A program made the translations under genes and the position numbers. Below are positions 35,083 through 44,082 of a DNA stretch of 64,000 nucleotides, piece after piece (the stretch's first letter is position 1; each line of letters begins with the position of its first letter). The DNA is from Chitinophagales bacterium (GTDB lineage: Bacteria; Bacteroidota; Bacteroidia; Chitinophagales; Saprospiraceae): assembly GCA_017303475.1 (NCBI GenBank), contig JAFLBO010000034.1, positions 1 to 64,000 of the forward strand. Direction: 5' to 3'. The notes below the pieces were generated by a model. That model was not told the origin of the DNA and did no database searches. It saw only the letters and a list, made by a program, of their open reading frames with translations.

Positions 35083-35195
35083 TTGTTAAAGCCTTTTGAT
35101 GTTAATATTGATAAATCAACAGCCAACAGCGGCTGAACTACTGTGTGAACTAACCATAGACTGGAAGTTCAAAAACTTCACAACAATAAACACAT

Positions 35196-35230
35196 TTTGT
35201 TTTATACTTAAAACATTTGTTTTATTTTTG
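35196..35230 (+). promoter_or_regulatory. parE promoter
   Basis: TTTG (35196-35199) and TATTTTTG (35223-35230) with 23 bp between. It lies inside the longest open frame, which shows that the true start is downstream, at ATG 35366. Confidence 0.55.
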
Positions 35231-35365
35231 CCCGATATTACATCTTCACCACAAAACTCCGTTACTTTGGGCGCAAATATCAAATCATCCAGGCCGGGAA
35301 ACAAAACCAAACCAACGGCTTCTAAATTGCCGCCGGAAAAGGCAGGCAAACCATCCAAACCGGAT

Positions 35366-37255
35366 ATGCAAGAGGTTAAATATACTGAAGATGAGATTAA
35401 ATCGCTCGACTGGCGTGAACACATTCGTCTGCGCCCGGGCATGTACATCGGTAAACTGGGCGACGGATCCAGTCCGGACGATGGCATTTATGTGCTCCTG
35501 AAAGAGGTGCTGGACAACTGCATCGACGAATATGCCATGGGTTATGGGAAGGTCATTGACATTACCCTGAATGAAAATGGATGCACTGTGCGCGACTATG
35601 GTCGGGGTATTCCGCTCGGCAAAGTCGTAGATGTGGTGTCCAAAATCAATACCGGCGCCAAATACGACAGCAAGGCATTTAAAAAATCCGTGGGCCTGAA
35701 CGGTGTGGGTACCAAAGCCGTGAATGCGCTTTCGGAATATTTCAAGGTTACGGCCGTGCGCGACGGTCAGATGAAAACCGCCGAATTCAACTTCGGCAAC
35801 CTGAAAAAAGAGAGTAAAATTGAGCCCTCCAAGGAGGATAACGGCACCCTGGTGGAATTTAAGCCGGATAACGGCCTGTTCCGCAATTACCGCTGGTTGC
35901 CGGAGTATGTGGAGCAAAAACTCTGGGACTACGCCTACCTGAATGCCGGCCTGAAAATCAATTTTAACGGGAAACCATTTTTCTCCAAAAATGGTCTGTT
36001 CGACCTGCTGGAGAAAAAAACCGGTCAGGAAGCCACCAGATACCCCATTATCCACCTGCGCGGGGAAGATGTGGAAATAGCCATGACCCACGGAAATCAC
36101 TACGGAGAACAAATTTACTCCTTCGTGAACGGTCAGAATACCACCCAGGGCGGAACGCACCTCAATGCATTCCGGGAGGCGCTGGTAAAAGTGGTGCGCA
36201 CCCACTTCAAAAAAGAATTCGACGCCAAGGATATCCGGGAAAGTATCATTGCGGCAGTGGCTGTGCGGGTGGAAGATCCCATGTTCGAAAGTCAGACCAA
36301 AACCCGACTGGGTTCCGAACGTATGGCTCCGGATGGTCCTGCTGTCCGAACTTTTATGTCGGATTTTCTTTCCAAGGAGCTGGATAACTACCTGCACAAG
36401 AATCCGGAGGTTGCCAAGGAATTGTTGAAACGCATTCAGCAAAGCGAACGCGAGCGCAAGGAAATTTCGGAGGTAAAAAAACTGGCTAACCAACGGGCCA
36501 AAGCAGCCAATATCCACAACAAAAAACTGCGCGACTGCCGCTACCACCTCAACGAAAAAGGTCCGGAAGAGGTGCGCCTGGCCACAACGGTATTCATTAC
36601 CGAGGGCGATTCAGCAAGTGGATCCATTACTAAATCCAGGAATACAGATACTCAGGCAGTATTCAGTTTGCGGGGTAAACCACTCAACTGTTATGGCCTG
36701 ACCAAGAAAATCGTGTACCAGAATGAGGAATTCAACCTGCTTCAGCACGCGTTGAATATTGAAGACTCCCTGGACGATCTGCGCTACAACCGCATCGTTA
36801 TTGCCACTGATGCCGACGTAGACGGTATGCACATTCGTTTGCTGATGCTCACCTTTTTCCTGCAGTTTTTCCCGGATGTGGTGCGCAACGGGCATTTGTA
36901 CATCCTGGATACTCCGTTGTTCCGGGTGCGCGACAAGCAACACACTTATTACTGTTATTCCGAAGCAGAAAAACAGGAGGCCATCAAAAAGCTGCGCGGC
37001 AAACCGGAAATTACCCGATTCAAGGGTTTGGGTGAAATTAGTCCCAACGAATTTGGGGCCTTCATTGGCGAGGACATCCGCCTCGATCCGGTGTTCCTTC
37101 CGGAAGATACCAACCTGGACCATGTGTTGGATTACTACATGGGCAAGAACACACCGGAGCGTCAGGAGTTTATCATTGACAACCTGCGGGTAGAACTGGA
37201 TATCATTGAATCGGAAGAAGAGGCGCCGGTGGTGGAGGAGGCGGTGGTTGGGTAA
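35366..37255 (+). CDS. parE: DNA topoisomerase IV subunit B
   Basis: This is the ATPase/TOPRIM subunit of the type IIA topoisomerase that decatenates chromosomes. From ATG 35366 it has 629 residues, the usual size for Bacteroidota ParE. The GHKL ATPase has EVLDNCIDEYAMG and GLNGVGTKAVNALS, and the TOPRIM part has FITEGDSASGS and IATDADVDGMHIRLL. The short C-terminus, without the long GyrB insert, favours ParE over GyrB. The open frame extends 90 codons upstream, but a promoter at 35196-35230 lies within that extension. No parC is in the window. Confidence 0.92.
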   Translation: MQEVKYTEDEIKSLDWREHIRLRPGMYIGKLGDGSSPDDGIYVLLKEVLDNCIDEYAMGYGKVIDITLNENGCTVRDYGRGIPLGKVVDVVSKINTGAKYDSKAFKKSVGLNGVGTKAVNALSEYFKVTAVRDGQMKTAEFNFGNLKKESKIEPSKEDNGTLVEFKPDNGLFRNYRWLPEYVEQKLWDYAYLNAGLKINFNGKPFFSKNGLFDLLEKKTGQEATRYPIIHLRGEDVEIAMTHGNHYGEQIYSFVNGQNTTQGGTHLNAFREALVKVVRTHFKKEFDAKDIRESIIAAVAVRVEDPMFESQTKTRLGSERMAPDGPAVRTFMSDFLSKELDNYLHKNPEVAKELLKRIQQSERERKEISEVKKLANQRAKAANIHNKKLRDCRYHLNEKGPEEVRLATTVFITEGDSASGSITKSRNTDTQAVFSLRGKPLNCYGLTKKIVYQNEEFNLLQHALNIEDSLDDLRYNRIVIATDADVDGMHIRLLMLTFFLQFFPDVVRNGHLYILDTPLFRVRDKQHTYYCYSEAEKQEAIKKLRGKPEITRFKGLGEISPNEFGAFIGEDIRLDPVFLPEDTNLDHVLDYYMGKNTPERQEFIIDNLRVELDIIESEEEAPVVEEAVVG

Positions 37256-37260
37256 ACGAC

Positions 37261-38259
37261 TCACATCGCTTTTAGCCGATAAGCTTCCAGATAATTGATT
37301 AATGAACGGCTTGCAGCATTTTTCAGCCAGGCATCTTCTTCATGGCTGACTTGAATAATTTCCTGACTCCGCACTCCCTTAAAACGTTCGCTTACATCTT
37401 TGAGGGTATTTATTTCTGATGGACTCAGGAACTGTGAAACATCTATTAATTCACCAGGCAAAAATTTACTCCCAATGCTACCATTGGGGTACTCATGGTG
37501 CTCAATGCGTACGAATCCTTCGTTTTCAGCAAACTGAAACAGTCCATCAAAATTGTTAGGCACTGGTCCCATTTCAATAGCCCGGTATTTAGCGCCACTT
37601 ATGGACCGGCCATGCCTTTTGAAATGAACAAAATCTGCATAAAAAAGCATTTTGTTCATTTGTGTTTTAAAAACAGGCATAATATCAGCAAAAAAACGCG
37701 TCATTGCGCTTATTCTATATGGATTGGGTTGTCTGAAACCACGTTCCACATCAGGACGAGTTGACCCCATCAATAATTGGGTCGTCCATTCCTTTTCCCG
37801 CCAATGAGCGTTCTTTTCCAATACATCCTTAGCCTTTTTTATCAAGGCTATTTTCTCTTCTTCAACAAGGCCGCTATACTCTACCAATTGGCAGAAATCC
37901 TTGGGGTGATGCGCTAAAAAAATGAGGCTGGCATTCGATTCGCTGGGCAGTTCCCCATGCTCATATTGCTTGTATTGGTTGATTCCGAACCGAAGCACTT
38001 CAGACATTTTAGCTGCTGAAATACCATACTGCTCCCTAATCTCGCGGATTTCTTCCGGAAAGGGCAGGTTGTACTTGCTCCTATATTGATCAGCGGCTTG
38101 CCGAAGATTCGTTTCCATCATATTGGGATCCTCAAACTCCTCTCCGGAGTCTTCGCAATACCAAACATGGTACATGACCGGGAAGGATTCTTTGCGAATG
38201 GCAAGGGTGCTTTCTCGGATAAGCAGCTTCATTTCCTTGCCGGTAATTGGACTTTGCAT
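37261..38259 (-). CDS. MqsA-like HTH antitoxin fused to a Panacea (SocA/DUF4065) domain
   Basis: This 332-residue antitoxin has three parts. Residues 1-45 (SPITGKEMKLLIRESTLAIR...YCEDSGEEF) are an MqsA-type N-terminal domain in which the usual zinc Cys pair is Ser/Thr. Residues 60-120 are an HTH (EIREIREQYGISAAKMSEVL) that should bind the operator. Residues about 180-320 are a Panacea domain (TQMNKMLFYADFVHFKRHGR, GAKYRAIEMGPVP), known to neutralise many unrelated toxins. It lies 33 bp downstream of its toxin gene, toxin first. It should repress the operon through the palindromes upstream of the toxin. High confidence in domains; pairing by adjacency. Confidence 0.87.
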   Translation of the reverse strand: MQSPITGKEMKLLIRESTLAIRKESFPVMYHVWYCEDSGEEFEDPNMMETNLRQAADQYRSKYNLPFPEEIREIREQYGISAAKMSEVLRFGINQYKQYEHGELPSESNASLIFLAHHPKDFCQLVEYSGLVEEEKIALIKKAKDVLEKNAHWREKEWTTQLLMGSTRPDVERGFRQPNPYRISAMTRFFADIMPVFKTQMNKMLFYADFVHFKRHGRSISGAKYRAIEMGPVPNNFDGLFQFAENEGFVRIEHHEYPNGSIGSKFLPGELIDVSQFLSPSEINTLKDVSERFKGVRSQEIIQVSHEEDAWLKNAASRSLINYLEAYRLKAM

Positions 38260-38292
38260 AGGTGGTAAGGCTTGGATTCTAAAGAAAATGGA

Positions 38293-38643
38293 TTACATCC
38301 TCAAAGGATAGGACATCGGGAACTCAGCAACATGAAACGATATACAAATCGTAGGGTTATCGGGCAAACCAAGCGTGATTTTGATGTATATCTCCTGACC
38401 TTTTATGACTTTACCAAAGACCCACATATCGGCGCCTCCGTAAAGTTTATCTGGCAATGGTCCTTCAGAATAGTCCTCAATAGCCAAATCGCTCAGAATT
38501 GATTTTACATCGTTGACAGAGATTTCAAGATCTGCAAGGGTTTGGGCGTTTTTTTGTCGGTTACTCATAAAAAGAACATCCCAAGTGTTCTTTTTTACCT
38601 TGAAAGAGTCTAGGAAAGACTCTAATAGTATTTGTGTTTTCAT
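38293..38643 (-). CDS. MqsR-like toxin of the Panacea toxin-antitoxin pair
   Basis: This 116-residue protein has the C-terminal core YSEGPLPDKL followed by MWVFGKVIKGQEIYIKITL and CISFHVAEFPMSYP, matching the MqsR/RelE-like ribonuclease pattern in which a short helix pair precedes a YIK strand and a final SFH strand. MqsR toxins cleave mRNA. It is the first gene of the operon and the antitoxin follows after 33 bp. A -7 element lies 112 nt upstream of its ATG with two palindromes between or near. Toxin identity rests on motif resemblance plus context. Confidence 0.75.
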   Translation of the reverse strand: MKTQILLESFLDSFKVKKNTWDVLFMSNRQKNAQTLADLEISVNDVKSILSDLAIEDYSEGPLPDKLYGGADMWVFGKVIKGQEIYIKITLGLPDNPTICISFHVAEFPMSYPLRM

Positions 38644-38659
38644 AATCTAATACGGGCAC

Positions 38660-38677
38660 GCATACTGTACGGTATGC
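38660..38677. promoter_or_regulatory. Candidate antitoxin operator in the toxin leader
   Basis: GCATACTGTACGGTATGC is an 18-bp palindrome with only one mismatched pair, located 17 nt upstream of the toxin ATG. Confidence 0.5.
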
Positions 38678-38754
38678 ATGTCTGATGAAAGAAAATCCTA
38701 AAATACTTCTCATGAGCAATGGGCAAAATGACTAATGGATTAAACTTTGTCGTG

Positions 38755-38762
38755 CAAAGATA
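38755..38762 (-). promoter_or_regulatory. -7 element of the toxin-antitoxin operon
   Basis: TATCTTTG on the minus strand matches TAnnTTTG. A T-rich segment about 20 bp upstream could act as -33. Confidence 0.45.
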
Positions 38763-38778
38763 ATCACATTTATTTAAA

Positions 38779-38804
38779 AATCACTTTTTAGTGAAAAAGT
38801 GATT
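38779..38804. promoter_or_regulatory. Perfect palindrome overlapping the toxin-antitoxin promoter upstream region
   Basis: AATCACTTTTT (38779-38789) and AAAAAGTGATT (38794-38804) are exact complements separated by AGTG; TCACT-TTTT-AGTGA is a second, nested palindrome. Its position at the -33 region suits a repressor operator. Confidence 0.55.
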
Positions 38805-38911
38805 CGTATTTTTATTAGGATGAGGAAAGCGTTTAAATCAATTTTTGACTTCTACCTACCACGCAAACCAAATAACTACTTTTGCACTTTATAGGTTTTC
38901 AAGAATCAAGT

Positions 38912-39412
38912 ATGAAAAACACGCGTACCCTCATCATTATTGGCGTACTTGCCATTGTTGCCTACGTTTTTTACCAATATCGCCAGCCACGATTTGCTTC
39001 AGGTGAAGTAGCCCCGGATTTTGAGGTAAGCCTGCTCAGCGGCGAGCGTGCCAGATTGTCGGACCTGAAAGGCAAATACGTACTGCTTCAGTTTTGGGGT
39101 AGCTGGTGCGGTCCCTGCCGTAAAGAAAACCCGGAGTTGGTGAAAATCTACCAGGAGTTTCACGATAAAGGTTTTGAAATCTTCAGCATAGGTATTGAGC
39201 AGAATCCAAATTCCTGGAAGAGCGCCATCAAAAAAGACGGATTGGTTTGGCCATACCACGCTATGGAATCCGCCGAATTCAATGGCAATCAGGCCGTACA
39301 ATACAACATCAAATCTATCCCCGCTACCTTCCTGATCAACCCGGAAGGACAAATCATGGGCGTAAACCTCAAGCCTGTTTACATAGAACGGATGCTGAAG
39401 GAGAAGATATGA
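38912..39412 (+). CDS. TlpA/ResA-like membrane-anchored thioredoxin
   Basis: This protein has 166 residues from ATG 38912. It has an N-terminal anchor helix (TLIIIGVLAIVAYVFYQY) and a TlpA-like thioredoxin domain facing the periplasm: APDFEVSLLSGERARLSDLK, the redox site WGSWCGPCRKENPEL, and the cis-Pro segment IKSIPATFLINPEGQI. It would reduce disulphides or heme-binding cysteines in exported proteins. TACTTTTG (38877-38884) is a likely -7 element. I rejected the TTG at 38882 because it lies within that element. Confidence 0.9.
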   Translation: MKNTRTLIIIGVLAIVAYVFYQYRQPRFASGEVAPDFEVSLLSGERARLSDLKGKYVLLQFWGSWCGPCRKENPELVKIYQEFHDKGFEIFSIGIEQNPNSWKSAIKKDGLVWPYHAMESAEFNGNQAVQYNIKSIPATFLINPEGQIMGVNLKPVYIERMLKEKI

Positions 39413-39676
39413 CGGTGGACGGTGGACGGCTTACGGTGGACGGTGGACGGTTGCGTGGGTCGCTGAGCTAAAGTGGGTTGTCATCCCGAGAATCGGGACC
39501 TACACAAGCCCGGCCACGCACAATTAGTTTTTGCCAGAAGATAATCTAGCAATTCGGCTTGTGTAGGTCCCGATTCTCGGGATGACAACTCACTTTAGCT
39601 CAGTGACCCACGCAACCCAACCGTCCACCGTAAGCCGTCTACCGTCCACCGTCTACCGTCTACCGTAAGCCGTTCT
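39412..39676. repeat. Large palindromic element with ACGGTGGACGG words and a core shared with 50489-50851
   Basis: GACGGTGGACGG words, TTGCGTGGGTCGCTGAGCTA, then TGTCATCCCGAGAATCGGGA and CCTACACAAGCC run inward. The core is CACGCACAATTAGTTTTTGC...TAGCAATT, and the complements run outward. It fills the entire gap between the thioredoxin gene and gldF and overlaps the gldF stop. Confidence 0.85.
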
Positions 39677-40406
39677 ACCACCTGCGCTTGCCTAATGACA
39701 GCACCGTGGCGGCGAGAAACAGCGAAATAACCGACAGGAAGTACACCACATCGCGGGAGTCCAGCACGCCCCGGCTAACGGAATCGTAGTGGTACGCGAT
39801 GCCTACTGATTGTACGATATCGTCTGTTTTGCCAAAGAAAATAGGCAGTCGACTGAGGAAATCGAAGGCCAGATAGGTAAAAAAGCAAAGAAAGGTAGCC
39901 AAAACGAAGGCTACGATCTGGTTGTTGGTGAGAGAGCTGGCAAAAACGCCAATGGCAGAGAATGCCGCTGCCAGGAACAATAATCCAATGTAAGAGCCCA
40001 GGATACCGCCCGAATCCAGGTTGCCAGGAGGAGCGCCCAATTGATACACGGATACGTAATACAGTACCGTGGGAAGCAGGGCAAAAACCACCAGTGCAAA
40101 GCAAGCCAGAAATTTCCCACCCACAATTTGCCAGTCGGTAATAGGCCGTGTGGCCAACAATTCAATGGTTCCGCTTTGTTTCTCTTCTGCAAACGTCCGC
40201 ATCGTGACCGCCGGAATCAGGAACATGAATACCATAGGGGCAATGCCAAACAAGGTATCCAGGTTGGCATAAGCGCCATCCAGAATACTGAACTCCGGAA
40301 ATACCCACAGCAGCAAACCCATCAGCACCAGAAATACTCCGATGACGATGTACCCGATGAGCGAGGAAAAAAACGTATTGATCTCTTTTGTAAAAATGGG
40401 CAGCAT
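39675..40406 (-). CDS. gldF: Gliding-motility-type ABC transporter permease GldF
   Basis: This 243-residue permease has six hydrophobic segments and the ABC-2 signature (TMRTFAEEKQSGTIELLATRPI) between helices 2 and 3. In gliding Bacteroidota GldA/GldF/GldG form an ABC transporter needed for, or associated with, gliding and T9SS function. Here the ATPase gene lies 9 bp upstream. No gldG follows: a repeat element abuts the 3' end, so gldG is elsewhere or absent. Family confidence is high. Confidence 0.88.
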   Translation of the reverse strand: MLPIFTKEINTFFSSLIGYIVIGVFLVLMGLLLWVFPEFSILDGAYANLDTLFGIAPMVFMFLIPAVTMRTFAEEKQSGTIELLATRPITDWQIVGGKFLACFALVVFALLPTVLYYVSVYQLGAPPGNLDSGGILGSYIGLLFLAAAFSAIGVFASSLTNNQIVAFVLATFLCFFTYLAFDFLSRLPIFFGKTDDIVQSVGIAYHYDSVSRGVLDSRDVVYFLSVISLFLAATVLSLGKRRW

Positions 40407-40415
40407 GGTTCAGGA

Positions 40416-41321
40416 TTATTTCGTGAGTTGCTGGAACACATCCTCCACTGAATGTTCTTCCCGGTGCAATTCCAGCAGCGTTAATTTATTGGATACCGCA
40501 AAAGCAAACACCTCTGCCCGGATATCCACACCGGAAGGCGAACTGAGTTGCCAGAGGTTATTGCCCAGACTTTTCACAGATTGCACACTTTTGATCCGGG
40601 TAAGGGCATTTTTATCCACAGCCTCGGCAAAACCGGCAGTAACCACGTTCTGACCGGCAAAACGCTGTTTGAGATCCTGAATAGGCGCATCTGCCACAAG
40701 CTTGCCACGATTGATGATGATGGCACGGTCGCAAACAGCCTCTACCTCGCCCAAAATATGCGTGCTGAGAATTACGGTTTTTTCTTTACCCAAATCCTTA
40801 ATCAACTGCCGTATCTCTACGATCTGGTTGGGGTCAAGGCCGCTCGTAGGCTCGTCGAGGATGAGTACATCCGGATTGTGCAGCATGGCCTGCGCCAGCC
40901 CCACACGCTGCCGATACCCTTTCGACAGCTCCCCGATCTGTTTGTGGCGGTGTGTCACCAACCCTGTTCGCTCCACCATTTCATCCACACTTTTTTCTAC
41001 GTTTTTAACCTGGTGCAAACCAGCTGTGAACGTCAGGTATTCCCGCACATACATTTCCTTGTACAGCGGATTGTGCTCCGGCAAATACCCCACCCGCTTG
41101 CGTGCTTCCATGGGTTGGGCAGAAACGTCATAGCCGCATACCGTAGCTGAACCATCGTTTTGAGGCAAATAGCCGGTAATGATCTTCATAGTGGTGGTTT
41201 TCCCGGCGCCATTTGGCCCTAAAAAACCAAGCACCTCTCCTTTGTGCGCTTCAAAGGAAATGCCGTCCACTGCGCGCTGCGGACCGTATATCTTGGTGAG
41301 GTTGGTGACTTGGACTGACAC
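40416..41321 (-). CDS. gldA: Gliding-motility-type ABC transporter ATPase GldA
   Basis: This protein has 301 residues from a GTG at 41321 (VSVQVTNLTKIYGPQRAVDG). It shows Walker A GPNGAGKTT, signature LSKGYRQRVGLAQ, Walker B LILDEPTSGLDP and the switch His in ILSTHIL. The upstream in-frame ATG at 41363 would add only MHPTHSFTHSLTHI, encoded by a run of CACTCA repeats, so I rejected it. It is an operon with gldF (9-bp gap). It would energise the GldF permease. Confidence 0.9.
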   Translation of the reverse strand: MSVQVTNLTKIYGPQRAVDGISFEAHKGEVLGFLGPNGAGKTTTMKIITGYLPQNDGSATVCGYDVSAQPMEARKRVGYLPEHNPLYKEMYVREYLTFTAGLHQVKNVEKSVDEMVERTGLVTHRHKQIGELSKGYRQRVGLAQAMLHNPDVLILDEPTSGLDPNQIVEIRQLIKDLGKEKTVILSTHILGEVEAVCDRAIIINRGKLVADAPIQDLKQRFAGQNVVTAGFAEAVDKNALTRIKSVQSVKSLGNNLWQLSSPSGVDIRAEVFAFAVSNKLTLLELHREEHSVEDVFQQLTK

Positions 41322-41551
41322 TATGTGAGTGAGTGAATGAGTGAATGAGTGAGTGGGGTGCAAAATTAGTAAAGATGCGGGGGTATTCGCATGGGGATTA
41401 AAAAGTGTTTACACTGTTGTAACATTCTGTTGTGCAACGTTTCAGGATCAAGGACGTTTAAATAATGCAAAAAGGTTGGAATTTTGGCCCCATCAAACCC
41501 ATCAAACCCTTCAAACCCCTCAAACCCCTTCAAACTCATCAAACCCATCGC
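41321..41551. repeat. Simple word repeats between gldA and the DUF547 gene
   Basis: GAGTGAGTGAATGAGTGAAT-type repeats (41328-41355) abut the gldA start. (C)CATCAAACC/TTCAAACC-type repeats (41489-41549) abut the DUF547 start. The stretch between shows no gene. Confidence 0.65.
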
Positions 41552-42262
41552 ATGTTCAAATACACACTGCTTTCCGCACTTATTCTTGCTGTTCAGTTGC
41601 TCCGGGCGCAAACACCTCCCGCCGATTTGCATCAGGGTTTTGATGCCTTGCTGGGCAAATACGTAACCGATGATGGCAAGGTGAACTACGCCGGCTTAAA
41701 GGCTGATAAAAAAGCGCTGAATGCTTACTGCAAGCTGTTAACCGACAATCCTGTGCAGGATTCCTGGAGCCGGGAGCAGAAAATGGCATACTGGATTAAT
41801 GCCTATAACGCCTATACGCTCAAACTGATTGTAGACAATTACCCTGTGAAAAGCATCATGAACCTGGATGCCGGCAAAACCTGGGATGTACGCCGCATCA
41901 AACTCGGCGCTAAAAAATACAGCCTGAACAACCTGGAAAACGACATCCTGCGCCCGCAATTCAAAGATGCCCGCATCCATTTTGCCCTCAACTGCGCCGC
42001 CAAAGGGTGCCCGCCACTTTGGAACCATGCCTACACCGCCGAAAACCTGGAGGCTACCCTCACAGCGCGCACTAAAGCCTTTGTGAACAACCCGCGCTAC
42101 AACCAGATCAACACCAACGATGTAAAGGTGTCCAAGATATTTGAATGGTATGCCGCAGATTTTGGCGATATCAAAAACTTCCTCAACCAGTATTCCAAAA
42201 CCTGGATCAAACGCAGCGCCTCCGTGGTGTTTAGCGATTATGATTGGGGGCTGAATGAATAA
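41552..42262 (+). CDS. DUF547 domain secreted protein
   Basis: This protein has 236 residues from ATG 41552, with signal peptide MFKYTLLSALILAVQLLRAQ. The DUF547 core is clear: QKMAYWINAYNAYTLKLIVD, LNNLENDILRPQF, RIHFALNCAAKGCPPL. The Cys in CAAKGCPPL and the Asn/His residues are conserved, but no activity is firmly known; a transpeptidase/papain-like origin has been proposed. The upstream in-frame ATG at 41465 would be translated from CATCAAACC repeats, so it was rejected. Confidence 0.9.
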   Translation: MFKYTLLSALILAVQLLRAQTPPADLHQGFDALLGKYVTDDGKVNYAGLKADKKALNAYCKLLTDNPVQDSWSREQKMAYWINAYNAYTLKLIVDNYPVKSIMNLDAGKTWDVRRIKLGAKKYSLNNLENDILRPQFKDARIHFALNCAAKGCPPLWNHAYTAENLEATLTARTKAFVNNPRYNQINTNDVKVSKIFEWYAADFGDIKNFLNQYSKTWIKRSASVVFSDYDWGLNE

Positions 42263-42328
42263 ATACATTTGTTCCACTGCACTGTGGAAAGAATTGTCGG
42301 TAGCGTATCTGGATTATGTAGAATCACA

Positions 42329-42541
42329 CTACTGGGCATTTTGAGGTATATTTCTGGTAAATAATTCAAAATAGAAGCCGGTAAAGCCATCCCGGTTCAG
42401 GAAAAAGGAACCAATGGGAGTTACGTGTGGCTGTCCCTAGGCATCAACGGTACCAATGGCCACGTGCAGGCTGCTGAGAAATCCATGGCGGAAATTGCGG
42501 CGGATAGTTGGCCAGGTTTCGGATGTGATGGGAGCAGACAT
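42329..42541 (-). pseudogene. Broken PPOX-fold (pyridoxamine-phosphate-oxidase-like) flavin protein
   Basis: ATG 42541 opens MSAPITSETWPTIRRNFRHG...LHVAIGTVDA. An in-frame TAG (42439-42437) follows, then the same frame continues GQPHVTPIGSFFLNRDGFTG...FYFELFTRNIPQNAQ to a second stop. The joined sequence reads as the N-terminal half of a PPOX-like FMN-binding protein (DA-x-GQPHVTPIG motif). The stop, and the missing C-terminal half, make it a pseudogene. Confidence 0.6.
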
Positions 42542-42585
42542 AATTGTGTTTTAGAGTAGAACAACGAAATTTGAAATAACACCTC

Positions 42586-44082
42586 CTACTCCACCTTTAA
42601 CAGCCACTGCTGCCCAACTAACCTCTCTGTATCCACATCCAGCGTCCTGAGCAGATAAGCGCCTGTGGGCAATTGCGCGAGGTTGACTTGCGTGGACGGC
42701 GCGGCTACCTCGGCTACAAGTTGGCCCTGGCGGTTGAACACCTGCAGCTTGCTGGTTTGGGCGGCGGGCAGCTCGGTTTGCAGCTGCGTTTTGAAAGGGT
42801 TGGGGAAATAGGACAATGAGCCTGACATATCAAACGGAAGAGTGCTGACGCCTACCAGTTCGCCGTCCTGCCCGTCTATACGGTGAATTTCAAGTACCGG
42901 ACTGAAAATATCCGTCACACAATTGAGAACCAGATATCCCTGTTCTGTATACAAAATAGAATACGGGAATCTGATATTGTATTTTTTCTGCCAAATGGGG
43001 TTCAACAGGCTGTCGAACTTAAACACATAGGTGAGGCCTTCGGTGAAGTTGTAATTGGCGTAATACACAAAGCCATCCGCATCTGTGGCCAAAGCTTTTC
43101 CGCCATTGGTTTTGAATCCACACACAGGCAGGTTGTACCCTTTGATCAGGGACAGGTTGGAGGTTCGGGCCTCCAGCACCACGGTGCGCTCCGGACAACC
43201 AGTACCTGCGTACTCTGCTGCCTCCAGTTTAGTATCGGTGTAAGCGCTGCAGTACATGCGGCCATTGAGCATTTGCCCTACGCTGCCGTTGGTGCCATTG
43301 CCCAGGAACGGATCATTGAACCAGGTGGTTCCCTCTACCACGCCCGTTTGCAAATTGAACCGGCCAATGAGTCCGCCATCGCTAAAACTATCCCCATTGG
43401 GTACGGTTGGCCCCAGCATATACCCGAAAAGGTAAAAAGCATCGTTGCCAAATGAGGTGTAAGTGTGGTAAAAAAGCGAATCAATGTTTTTCAGGTATTT
43501 GGTGTAATACACCGAGCCATCGAGGCCCAGCACCTCGTACATGGTGCGCGGCAAAAACGGCCCAAAACCAGATACATCAAGCGCATAAGGCATTAGGGAA
43601 AACAGGGTATCGTTGCGGATCATGCGGGCGCCACGATCGAATGCATTCAAGCCCTCAGCGCCACGCCAGATGATCATACCTGCTTTATTTGGCACCAGTT
43701 CGGGCCATGTTTGTGTCAGTACAATGTTCAAATCAGCATCAAATTCCAGAAGCACATGTTCATTGTTCAAGGTGTCTTTGGTGCGCAACCCATCGAAAAA
43801 CAACCGATTTCCACTGGTAAACAGGGTACCATAGTGTGAATATCCCGGCTCCAGTGAGCGGCTGGCCACCAATTGGCCCTCAGCGTCCAACTTATAGACG
43901 TTGGTAAACCCTGCATCATTGTCGTTGATCAGGTAGTACAAATCATTACCCAGAGCCAGGGCATCGAAAGTGGGTTGGAATGCCGGCTGATTGGCAAGAT
44001 CCGAAAACAAGGGCAACTCCTCCTGTGCGCGTATGCGTGTGGAGCTGATAACTAACAGGAACAGGAAGTAGCGGATACGCAT
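42586..44082 (-). CDS. T9SS-exported protein with repeated beta-propeller-like segments
   Basis: This protein has 498 residues from ATG 44082. Signal peptide MRIRYFLFLLVISSTRIRAQ is followed by repeating short beta segments that alternate 'ALGNDLYYLINDNDAG', 'FTSGNRLFFDG', 'ATDADGFVYYANYN', suggestive of a propeller, and a C-terminal T9SS type A sorting domain (SYFPNPFKTQLQTEL...GAYLLRTLDVDTERL). No catalytic residues are recognised. The ATG at 44136 was rejected because the signal peptide starts at 44082. Confidence 0.82.
   Translation of the reverse strand: MRIRYFLFLLVISSTRIRAQEELPLFSDLANQPAFQPTFDALALGNDLYYLINDNDAGFTNVYKLDAEGQLVASRSLEPGYSHYGTLFTSGNRLFFDGLRTKDTLNNEHVLLEFDADLNIVLTQTWPELVPNKAGMIIWRGAEGLNAFDRGARMIRNDTLFSLMPYALDVSGFGPFLPRTMYEVLGLDGSVYYTKYLKNIDSLFYHTYTSFGNDAFYLFGYMLGPTVPNGDSFSDGGLIGRFNLQTGVVEGTTWFNDPFLGNGTNGSVGQMLNGRMYCSAYTDTKLEAAEYAGTGCPERTVVLEARTSNLSLIKGYNLPVCGFKTNGGKALATDADGFVYYANYNFTEGLTYVFKFDSLLNPIWQKKYNIRFPYSILYTEQGYLVLNCVTDIFSPVLEIHRIDGQDGELVGVSTLPFDMSGSLSYFPNPFKTQLQTELPAAQTSKLQVFNRQGQLVAEVAAPSTQVNLAQLPTGAYLLRTLDVDTERLVGQQWLLKVE

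Noticed and set aside
35096..35365. 90-codon N-terminal extension of ParE
   Set aside because: A promoter lies inside it and the conserved ParE start follows ATG 35366.
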